A DNA stretch of 33,538 nucleotides from Actinomycetota bacterium. GTDB taxonomy: Bacteria; Actinomycetota; Acidimicrobiia; Acidimicrobiales; Microtrichaceae. The stretch covers positions 1-33,538 of the forward strand of contig VGBZ01000028.1 of the NCBI GenBank assembly GCA_016870275.1, written 5' to 3'. Every line of letters starts with the position of its first letter. The stretch's first letter is position 1. The notes below the pieces were generated by a model, which saw nothing but the letters and a program-made list of their open reading frames with translations, searched no databases and had not been told where the DNA came from. The position numbers and the translations under genes were made by a program. This document shows, in pieces, positions 27,545-33,538 of this stretch.

Positions 27545-27545
27545 C
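27493..27545. repeat. 23-bp tandem repeat between tal and pgi
   Basis: Unit 27493-27515 and unit 27516-27538 match at 21 of 23 positions; a third, partial copy (GCTCATC) starts at 27539. Each unit contains the GCTCATCTGGGCTGTCGT core. Confidence 0.8.
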
Positions 27546-27549
27546 CGGC

Positions 27550-28632
27550 TCAGGACACTGCCTGGCGCTGGGAACGGATCCGATCGATGAGTTCACGCCA
27601 CGACGCCACGAAGGCCTCCGCTCCATCGCTCTGGAGCTTGCCGGCGAGCGCCACCACGTCGACGCCAGCCGCCTCGAAGGCCGCCAACCGCTCGTCCACG
27701 TCGCCTCCGTCGGCCGGGAGCGGTTCCCCGGGTGACCCGTGGTCCGCAAAGGCGAGGAGCGTGACGTCAGGCATGGTGTTGACCGTCAGCGGCGCAGCGA
27801 GGCCGCTCACGTACAGCGTGTCCGGAGCGGACGGGTCCTTGGAACTGGTGCTGGCCCACAACAGCCGCTGCAAGCGGGCTCCCTGGCCGGAGAGTCGCTG
27901 CCACCGCTCGGAGTCCTGCAGTTCCCGATACGCCCGGTAGACATCCAGACCGACGCTGATGCCGAGCGTGTTCCGGAGGTCGTCGCCGACCTGCCCCGAC
28001 ACCGCCGTGTCCCAGCGAGACATGAACACCGACGCCACCGAATCCACTGCCGGATCCTCCCCATTGGAGATCCGTTGCTCGACCCCGTCGAGGAACGCGT
28101 CGGCTGCGGCGCGGTACTGATCGGCGTCGAACAGGAGCGTGACGTTGACCGGCACCCCGGCGGCGATCGCCTTGGTGATCGCCGGCAGGCCCTCAGGGGT
28201 CCCGGGGATCTTGATGAAGAGGTTGTCCCGGCCCGCCCGACGGTGCAGGTCGAGTGCCGCAGCCACGGTGGCGTCGGTGTCGTAGGCGAGTTCCGGGGAG
28301 ACCTCGAGTGAGACCCAACCGTCGACGCCGTCTGTCCGTTCGTTGATCGGCGCGAACAGGTCTGCTGCTCGTTGCAGGTCCTCGATCGCCAGGGCGAAGA
28401 AGATGTCCTCGTCACTGGCGTCGGCCGACGCTGCGGCAATCACGTCGTCGTATGCGCCAGTGCCGATCGCCTTGTCGAAGATTGAGGGGTTGGAGGTGAG
28501 CCCGGTGACCGAGTACTCGTCGATGTACCGCTCGATCGTCCCATCGTCGAGCAAGGTTCGGGTGATGTTGTCGATCCACAGGCTCTGACCCATGTCGTGC
28601 AGACGCTGCGTGTGTTCGTTCGGTGTGGTCAT
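27550..28632 (-). CDS. tal: Transaldolase
   Basis: A 360-residue transaldolase of the actinobacterial long type, transferring a dihydroxyacetone unit between sugar phosphates. Key segments are QSLWIDNITRTLL, YSVTGLTSNPSIFDKAI (conserved TSNPSIF), DNLFIKIPGTPEGLPAI with the Schiff-base Lys at 141, PVNVTLLFD, and RLLWASTSSKDPSAPDTLYV. The start ATG at 28632 has AAGGA seven bases upstream. It sits between an HAD phosphatase gene (54 bp upstream) and pgi (70 bp downstream). Transketolase, its usual partner and often its neighbour, is not in the window. Confidence 0.96.
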   Translation of the reverse strand: MTTPNEHTQRLHDMGQSLWIDNITRTLLDDGTIERYIDEYSVTGLTSNPSIFDKAIGTGAYDDVIAAASADASDEDIFFALAIEDLQRAADLFAPINERTDGVDGWVSLEVSPELAYDTDATVAAALDLHRRAGRDNLFIKIPGTPEGLPAITKAIAAGVPVNVTLLFDADQYRAAADAFLDGVEQRISNGEDPAVDSVASVFMSRWDTAVSGQVGDDLRNTLGISVGLDVYRAYRELQDSERWQRLSGQGARLQRLLWASTSSKDPSAPDTLYVSGLAAPLTVNTMPDVTLLAFADHGSPGEPLPADGGDVDERLAAFEAAGVDVVALAGKLQSDGAEAFVASWRELIDRIRSQRQAVS

Positions 28633-28657
28633 GGCAGTTCCTTTGTCGGGCGACCGG

Positions 28658-28673
28658 GGCGTGTGATCACGCC
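28658..28673 (-). terminator. Short hairpin between the HAD gene and tal
   Basis: A 6-bp perfect stem (GGCGTG/CACGCC) with a 4-nt loop ATCA on the minus strand, about 14 nt after the HAD stop codon. No U-tract follows. It is weak as a terminator, and could be a processing or attenuation site. Confidence 0.25.
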
Positions 28674-28686
28674 GCCGGCGGTGTGG

Positions 28687-29496
28687 TCAGGTGTGCATTG
28701 GGGCGAGTACGAGGTCGTTGATGGCATCGGCCCAACCGTCGGCGGTGTTCGCTCCGGTCACGACGTCGGCTGCCGCCCGGACCTCAGGCCTGGCGTTGCC
28801 CATGGCCACGCCGATTCCAGCAGCGGAGAACATCGCCGTGTCGTTGGCGCCGTCACCGATCGCCAGCACGGCCTCGGCAGGAACATCGAGCAGGTCGCAC
28901 AGCGACAGCAGCCCCGCCCCCTTGTCGGCCCGGGCATCGGTCACGTCGAGGTAACACGGCTGACTTCGGGTGGCGGACACCTGAGCCCCACACGCTGCGT
29001 GCAGGAGCGCCTCGGCGTGGGCAACGGCATCGTGGTCGTCGCTGACACCGACGATCTTGGTGACGCTCAGGCCGGCGACTGCAGCGGCGACGTCGTCGAC
29101 CAACTCCGGCTGATAGCGGACATCGGCTGCGTGATGTTGGACCCGCGGGCCGTCACGATCAGCGACCAGCCAGCGAGAACCCTCGAAGGCCCAGATGCTC
29201 ACCGACGCCTCGGCGAGCGTCGAGAGCACGACGCTGGCCGCCTCGGCTGAGATCGGGACCTCGGCGAGAGGCTGCTGATCGGGGGTCACGGTCATGGCGC
29301 CGTTGAAGCCGACGAGCGGAGCGGTGAGGCCGAGGGGCGCGACGAACATGGCCATCCCGAGAGGAGGACGACTGCTCTGGAGCGCCAGGAGCACGCCGGC
29401 GTCATGGAGCTTCGCTGCGGCTGCGATCGTCGTCGGTCGAAGCGTGCGCTCTGCATCCACGAGCGTCCCGTCGACATCACTGACGACCATTCTCAC
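28687..29496 (-). CDS. HAD-superfamily hydrolase, Cof type
   Basis: About 269 residues, a Mg2+-dependent phosphatase of the Cof/HAD-IIB group that usually acts on sugar phosphates or nucleotides. Motif I is MVVSDVDGTLVD (nucleophile and acid Asp), motif II lies in LALQSSRPPLGM, the cap follows, and the end has KGAGLLSLCDLL (motif III Lys) and AIGDGANDTAMF (motif IV). The start is the GTG at 29496 or the ATG two codons on; the upstream in-frame extension lacks family sequence and overlaps the divergent promoter. Leading the carbohydrate cluster, it may relieve sugar-phosphate build-up, but this is inferred from position only. Confidence 0.88.
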   Translation of the reverse strand: MRMVVSDVDGTLVDAERTLRPTTIAAAAKLHDAGVLLALQSSRPPLGMAMFVAPLGLTAPLVGFNGAMTVTPDQQPLAEVPISAEAASVVLSTLAEASVSIWAFEGSRWLVADRDGPRVQHHAADVRYQPELVDDVAAAVAGLSVTKIVGVSDDHDAVAHAEALLHAACGAQVSATRSQPCYLDVTDARADKGAGLLSLCDLLDVPAEAVLAIGDGANDTAMFSAAGIGVAMGNARPEVRAAADVVTGANTADGWADAINDLVLAPMHT

Positions 29497-29606
29497 GGTG
29501 TTTCCGTCCACGGCCTGACCCTCATCGAATCTCCGCCGGAGCATACCGGCAATCCGACGGGGCCGATTCCAGCGACAACTCAGGTCCGGACGCCCGGCCT
29601 GAGGGC

Positions 29607-29634
29607 TTGACAGTTCGACCGGGGCAGCGAGAAT
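29607..29634 (+). promoter_or_regulatory. Sigma70-type promoter of the phospholipase-like gene
   Basis: TTGACA at 29607-29612 and GAGAAT at 29629-29634, spaced 16 bp. Transcription would start near 29641, downstream of the ATG at 29633, which argues against that ATG being the start codon and for the TTG at 29672. Confidence 0.5.
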
Positions 29635-29671
29635 GCATCTGGGATCTCGGGCGAGCGAGTGGAGATGCACC

Positions 29672-31222
29672 TTGGACAGGCGAGGATTCCTTCGGCTCGG
29701 CGCAATGGTCGGCAGTGGAATAGCAGTCGGTGGCGCTCTGTCGTCCTGCGTCCCAGCAGCGCTCGGCATCGGCGGCGAGTACTTCCCGACCCGCACCCCA
29801 ACCGGCTCGATGCTGGATCTCCCGGCGAGCTCCTCACCGATCGACCACATCGTGTTCGTCATGCTCGAGAACCGGTCCTTCGACCACTACCTCGGGTGGC
29901 TCGGTGGCGACGAGGGCTATCTCGAACGCGGCCGCACCCTGTGGGGTACCGATTTCTCCATCGACGCCTCCGTTGATCAGGGCTTCCTCGACGGCGCCGG
30001 CATCGAGCATCGGACCCACTCGCTGGCGGGAGGACCAGAGCCTTACGGCTACCGGGGCTGCGGGTTCGCCGATCCCGGCCACAGTTGGGGCTCGGGGCGT
30101 GCCCAGCGTGATCGCGGCTTCATCGGCGAAGGCTCGAACAACGACGACTACGCACTCGGGTACCACGAGGCCGACGACCTGCCGTTCATGTCGCGTCTCG
30201 CCCGGCGCTTCACCACCTTCGACCGCTATCACTGCTCGATGCTCGCAGCGACGCAGCCCAACCGGCGCTACCTGCACTCGGCGCAGTCCGGTGGATACAA
30301 GAACAACTACATCCCCCTCGAGGAGCTCGGCCACCAGTGGGACACCATCTGGGACCGCCTCCGGGTCGCTGGCGTGCCATGTCGGTCCTACTTCTCCGAC
30401 CTGCCGAGCATTGCGTTCTGGGGCCCTCGCATGGCCCAACACACCGCCGGGATCGACCACTACTTCGCCGACTGTGCCGCCGGAAGGCTGCCGAACGTGG
30501 TGCATGTCGACCCGCCGTTCCTCCCCTGGTGGCAGGCCGACGACCATCCTCACTGCGATCCGGGAGCCGGACAGCGGTTTCTGCGTGACGTGTTCCGCGC
30601 CTTCGTGGAATCCCCGTGCTGGGAGCGTGGCGTGTTCATCGTCACCTATGACGAGTGGGGCGGGTTCTTCGACCACGTGCCGCCGCCGGTGCTGCCCGAT
30701 CTGCTCGCCTCCGGCAACGACGAGGACAACTTCGGGCAGGCCGGGTTCCGGGTACCCACCATCATGGCGTCCCCGTTCGCCCGACCGGGCTTCGTCGACC
30801 ACCGGACCTACGACCACACCTCGATCCTGCGATTCATCGAGTGGCGGTTCCTCGGAGCCCCGCCAGAAGGCCCTGCCGGCGAAGGCTGGTGGCTGACGCC
30901 GCGGGATCGGGCGGCGAACAACATCGGTGCATCACTCGCCCTCACCGATCCGGACGCCGATCTCTTCGAGCTCGACTCGCTACCGCTTCGTCAACCGACC
31001 CCGCTGTGCAACGGCACACCGCAGGCGCTGTGGCCCGGTGCACAGCCCGACCGAACCGCTCACGAGTTCACCCCACCGCCGACGACGGCGGTTCCGACCG
31101 GTTCGGCCGTGACGAAGGGTGGGCCGGGTGGGGATCTGCTCGAAGCAATGGAAGCGGGCTACTTCGAGCAGGTCGGTATCAGCGGTGACTTCCCGTCGAT
31201 GGCCGGCACCTGGGCCGACTGA
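29672..31222 (+). CDS. Tat-exported phospholipase C/acid phosphatase-type phosphoesterase
   Basis: About 516 residues. The N-terminus is a twin-arginine signal, LDRRGFLRLGAMVGSG, followed by a hydrophobic run ending in LSSC, which also fits a lipobox. The mature part is the bacterial phosphoesterase family of phospholipases C and AcpA-type acid phosphatases: IDHIVFVMLENRSFDHYLGW near the start, CSMLAATQPNRRY, and TYDEWGGFFDHVPPP plus YDHTSILRFIEWRF near the end. It likely cleaves phospholipid or other phosphate esters outside the membrane. TTG 29672 is preferred over the ATG at 29633 because GGAG sits 7 nt upstream, it puts RR at residues 3-4, and the promoter -10 overlaps the ATG. A Pro/Thr-rich tail precedes the C-terminus. 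Confidence 0.9.
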   Translation: MDRRGFLRLGAMVGSGIAVGGALSSCVPAALGIGGEYFPTRTPTGSMLDLPASSSPIDHIVFVMLENRSFDHYLGWLGGDEGYLERGRTLWGTDFSIDASVDQGFLDGAGIEHRTHSLAGGPEPYGYRGCGFADPGHSWGSGRAQRDRGFIGEGSNNDDYALGYHEADDLPFMSRLARRFTTFDRYHCSMLAATQPNRRYLHSAQSGGYKNNYIPLEELGHQWDTIWDRLRVAGVPCRSYFSDLPSIAFWGPRMAQHTAGIDHYFADCAAGRLPNVVHVDPPFLPWWQADDHPHCDPGAGQRFLRDVFRAFVESPCWERGVFIVTYDEWGGFFDHVPPPVLPDLLASGNDEDNFGQAGFRVPTIMASPFARPGFVDHRTYDHTSILRFIEWRFLGAPPEGPAGEGWWLTPRDRAANNIGASLALTDPDADLFELDSLPLRQPTPLCNGTPQALWPGAQPDRTAHEFTPPPTTAVPTGSAVTKGGPGGDLLEAMEAGYFEQVGISGDFPSMAGTWAD

Positions 31223-31241
31223 GGGCTGACGTCCTCTCTGC

Positions 31242-31265
31242 GATTCGCCGCCGACGTGGTGAATC
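31242..31265. terminator. Possible hairpin between convergent genes
   Basis: GATTCGCC (31242-31249) pairs with GGTGAATC (31258-31265) through eight pairs, one a G-U wobble, with an 8-nt loop. It lies between two convergent stop codons. No U-tract is present. Confidence 0.3.
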
Positions 31266-31313
31266 CGCAACCGCAGCGGCATCGACGTCGTCAGCTGATC
31301 GACCGCACGGTGC

Positions 31314-32147
31314 TCAGACGCGTTCGCCAGGGGACGGCGTGCGTCCGCTCGACTCGGTGAGCAGGGCCTCGTCGATCACCGTCACCGCGCCCCGCAGGTC
31401 CGACGCCCAGCGATCGGCTCCGATTAACTCGGCCACGTGATCGTTGAGCACCCCCGGGCCACCCACGAGGACCATCACTCCCGGGATCCGTTCGTGGAGG
31501 AGTGCGGTGGTCGCAGCCACACCATCGAGCGGAACCGCACCGCTCACACCGAGCGCGACGAGTCGGAGCGATCGGGCTGCACGCGCAGCAGCGAGGACCA
31601 CGTCGGGAGGCACCTCCGCTCCGAGCTCGACGCAGGCCGCTCCGCGGAGGCGCACGAGGTCGGCGAGGATGGACGTCGACAGCGAGTGCTGCTCCCCCTG
31701 TGGTGTGGCGACCACCACGGTTCCCCGGGTTCGACCGGGCCGTCGGAACCGGGCGCCGAGCCGTGCCACGATCCGCTCTGCGACCGTCGCTGCGAGGTAT
31801 CCGTCCACGGGGTCGCCGTCAGGCGGGAGCGACTGGAGAGCCACCACGAGTACGTCGAGATAGCACGCCTCGGGATCCAGGCCCGAGCGGAGGGCGTCCT
31901 CGAGCACTCGCCACGCCGCCACCTCGTCGCCACGCTCGAGCGCCGGTCGCATTCGTTCCGCCCAGTCCACCCGGCGCCGCCGAGTCGGCCGGTCGCTCCG
32001 CCGTGAGACCTCGAACCGGCGGAGCTGTGACTCGCTCACCTCCCAGCCGGTCGACGTCCGATCGGCTTCGAGTTGATGGGTGCGCACCCAGCGGTAGGCC
32101 GTGGTGTAGTGGACTCCGAGTCGCAGTGCCACCTGCTTGATGTTCAC
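31314..32147 (-). CDS. HTH regulator with cobalamin-binding domain (CarH/LitR-like)
   Basis: About 277 residues. Residues 1-46 form a MerR/excisionase-type helix-turn-helix (VALRLGVHYTTAYRWVR, then GWEVSESQLRRF). Residues about 62-134 are a helical bundle and 140-260 a B12-binding Rossmann-like domain. TPQGEQH keeps the His (H154) that is the lower cobalt ligand in CarH, followed by LGAEVPPDVVLAAA and VMVLVGGPGV. The Wx9EH motif of light-sensing CarH is not kept: Val at 114 and Glu-Arg at 124-125. The start is GTG 32147, with a perfect TACCAT -10 six bases upstream. It is divergent from the toroid protein gene with 24 bp between start codons, so it probably controls that gene and itself. Confidence 0.87.
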   Translation of the reverse strand: MNIKQVALRLGVHYTTAYRWVRTHQLEADRTSTGWEVSESQLRRFEVSRRSDRPTRRRRVDWAERMRPALERGDEVAAWRVLEDALRSGLDPEACYLDVLVVALQSLPPDGDPVDGYLAATVAERIVARLGARFRRPGRTRGTVVVATPQGEQHSLSTSILADLVRLRGAACVELGAEVPPDVVLAAARAARSLRLVALGVSGAVPLDGVAATTALLHERIPGVMVLVGGPGVLNDHVAELIGADRWASDLRGAVTVIDEALLTESSGRTPSPGERV

Positions 32148-32153
32148 GTGGCG

Positions 32154-32159
32154 ATGGTA
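32154..32159 (-). promoter_or_regulatory. Leaderless promoter of the B12-domain regulator
   Basis: TACCAT on the minus strand spans -12 to -7 of the GTG at 32147. Only 24 bp separate this start from the divergent ATG at 32172, so the two promoters must overlap and any operator would affect both. Confidence 0.55.
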
Positions 32160-32171
32160 GCTGGGTCGCTC

Positions 32172-33538
32172 ATGCACCCAATGGCCGAGGTTGACCAGAG
32201 CCCGCACACCAGGTGGGATGATCTGGTGCCCCGCACCGCTTCCCGACGCGCGCCCGCCACCACATCGGTGGCCAGGTGGACGGCAGTGCTGCTCGTCGTC
32301 GCTACGGTCCTCCTGGCCAGCTTCCTGCCCAACGGATTGACCCCGTTCGGGCACACCGACGCCGGCGCTGTCGAACCGGGACCACCCACGCCGACCGAGG
32401 CCGCCGACCGAGCGGCGGCGTGGCTTGCGGGCGAGGTGAGCAACGACACCCTCACCACCGGAGGGGTACCCGATCCCGGACTGGCGGCCGACGCCGTGCT
32501 GGCACTCGCTGCTGCAGGCCGACAACCCGGGGCCTCCGAGCGACTCGCCCGCCGACTGCTCGACGACCCAGCTGCGACGACGCGACCGGTGGGACCGGGT
32601 CAGGTCCTCGCTGGCGCAACCGCCAAATTGATCCTGGTTGCGACCGCCACCGGCAACGATCCACGCTCGGTAGCGGGAGAGGATCTCGTGGCATCGCTGC
32701 AGGGACGAGCCGTCGATGAACCCGGGGCCATCGACGATGGCCGGCTGCGCGACCGCCCACCGACCAGCACGCCGGCGCTCAGCGACCGTTCGAACGCCTT
32801 CACCCAGGCATTCGGCGTGCTGGCCCTCGCCCGGACGGGTTCTGCCCCCGCAGACGTCGTTGCGTACCTTCGGGCGCAGCAGTGCCCGGGGGGTGGATTC
32901 CGACTGTTCCTCACTGGCGGCCGCAACTGCAGCACCGATGCCGCCGCCGACGTCGACACCACAGCACTGGCCGTCGTGGCGTTGCTCGAGAACGGGCGGG
33001 ACGGCATCGGCGATCCGGATCCAGCCGTGGCCTCGGCGCTGGACTGGCTCGAGTCGGTCCAACGGGTTGACGGAGCGTGGTCGAGCTCCGGACCCGGTGC
33101 CACTGCGAACGCCAACAGCACCGGTCTCGCCGCTGCTACCGCCCGGGCCGGTGGCCGGCTCCCTGCTGCCGATCGAGGCCGATCGTGGATCGTCGACCGG
33201 CAGCTGACCTGTGCCGGCGGCAGTACGAGCGTCGGAGCCATCGCCTTCAGCGTGGCGGCCCAGACCTCGGCGGGAAATGGCATCGCCGCACCCGCTCGTG
33301 ACCAGTTCCGGCGCAGCACCGCCCAGGCCCTCTTGGCGCTCACACCCGGTCCGATCGGCTCGACCGCACCGATCGCCGCCGACAGCAACCCGCCCTGCGT
33401 CCCCACCGACACCGTCCCCACCGACACCGTCCCGACCGACACCGTCCCGACCGACACCGTCCCGACCGACACCGTCCCGACCGACACCGTCCCCACCGAC
33501 ACCGTCCCGACCGGCACCGTCCCGACAGCTGCGGTACT
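32172..33538 (+). CDS. Membrane-anchored prenyltransferase/squalene-oxidase-repeat (alpha/alpha toroid) protein, partial
   Basis: Open from ATG 32172 to the window end, at least 455 residues, with no stop codon seen. A short basic tail and a hydrophobic segment ([17 protein letters not shown], residues 36-52) form a signal or anchor. The body (about 70-400) has the repeats of the squalene-cyclase/prenyltransferase toroid: [71 protein letters not shown] and WIVDRQLTC. No DxDD or QW catalytic set is evident, and the Cys in export-side loops suggest a binding protein. From residue 411 a PTDTV repeat makes a stiff linker. The fold is shared with intrinsic factor and transcobalamin, and the divergent gene is a B12-domain regulator. 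ATG 32181 is an alternative start. Confidence 0.8.
   Translation, partial: MHPMAEVDQSPHTRWDDLVPRTASRRAPATTSVARWTAVLLVVATVLLASFLPNGLTPFGHTDAGAVEPGPPTPTEAADRAAAWLAGEVSNDTLTTGGVPDPGLAADAVLALAAAGRQPGASERLARRLLDDPAATTRPVGPGQVLAGATAKLILVATATGNDPRSVAGEDLVASLQGRAVDEPGAIDDGRLRDRPPTSTPALSDRSNAFTQAFGVLALARTGSAPADVVAYLRAQQCPGGGFRLFLTGGRNCSTDAAADVDTTALAVVALLENGRDGIGDPDPAVASALDWLESVQRVDGAWSSSGPGATANANSTGLAAATARAGGRLPAADRGRSWIVDRQLTCAGGSTSVGAIAFSVAAQTSAGNGIAAPARDQFRRSTAQALLALTPGPIGSTAPIAADSNPPCVPTDTVPTDTVPTDTVPTDTVPTDTVPTDTVPTDTVPTGTVPTAAV
33402..33536 (+). repeat. 15-bp in-frame tandem repeat (PTDTV)
   Basis: Nine contiguous 15-bp units: seven encode PTDTV, then PTGTV and PTAAV. The units vary only at the third base of the Pro codon until the last two. 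The array runs to the window edge, so its full length is unknown. It encodes an extracytoplasmic Pro/Thr linker. Confidence 0.92.

Noticed and set aside
31314-33062. Extension of the B12 regulator to a 582-residue frame
   Set aside because: The extra N-terminal part is antisense to the toroid protein gene and has no recognisable sequence; the TACCAT/GTG pair at 32147-32159 gives a good start.
32600-33517. Minus-strand frame with a VGTVS repeat
   Set aside because: It is the antisense reading of the PTDTV repeat array and toroid gene; the plus-strand reading has signal, domain and linker structure.
33402-33536. CRISPR-like array
   Set aside because: Units are contiguous 15-bp repeats without spacers, in frame inside a coding region.

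Overview
The window is high-GC, densely packed bacterial DNA with no rRNA, tRNA, insertion sequence, phage gene or CRISPR. The likely source is an actinobacterium, probably of the class Acidimicrobiia (Ilumatobacter-like). This is an inference from the F420-type luciferase-like oxidoreductase, the polyphosphate glucokinase, the acyl-CoA and crotonase genes, the many GTG starts, and the many starts with a TANNNT -10 element only 6-8 nt upstream and no Shine-Dalgarno (leaderless style).

Layout. Bases 1-2526: a frameshifted DUF2252 gene cut by the window edge, a small PIN/NYN-like gene, and zwf. 2649-5844: an N-acyl-D-amino-acid deacylase-type amidohydrolase, an HSL-type esterase and a small Cys/His membrane protein, ending at a 24-bp perfect inverted repeat plus a G-rich tract. 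5954-9909: an acyl-CoA dehydrogenase divergent from a carboxylesterase/LLM-oxidoreductase pair. 9937-15259, minus strand: HdeD-like membrane protein, PAS-PAS-GGDEF diguanylate cyclase, SDR oxidoreductase and FtsX/MacB-type permease. 15390-18792: a secreted lipoprotein esterase, then a sugar/H+ symporter divergent from polyphosphate glucokinase. 18802-22189: a crotonase with atypical active site, divergent from a YceI-cytochrome c-copper monooxygenase-like fusion coupled to a glutaredoxin. 22229-23338: an LppM-like lipoprotein with a C-terminal DUF2510 motif. 23396-29496, minus strand: a carbohydrate cluster transcribed HAD phosphatase, tal, pgi, gnd, pgl, rpiA. 29672-31222: a Tat-exported phospholipase C/acid phosphatase-type enzyme. 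31314-33538: a B12-domain HTH regulator divergent, with 24 bp between start codons, from a membrane-anchored alpha/alpha-toroid protein that runs off the window.

Together the symporter, polyphosphate glucokinase, zwf, pgl, gnd, rpiA, tal and pgi form a route for importing glucose, phosphorylating it and running it through the oxidative pentose phosphate pathway; transketolase and ribulose-phosphate epimerase are not in the window. The two loci most worth a second look are the B12-regulator/toroid pair, which I propose is a bacterial transcobalamin-like extracellular B12 capture system, and the three-domain redox/copper fusion protein. Structural oddities are the 5869-5953 palindrome with its potential G-quadruplex, and a 23-bp tandem repeat before pgi that makes a chain of overlapping eight-codon mini-ORFs.
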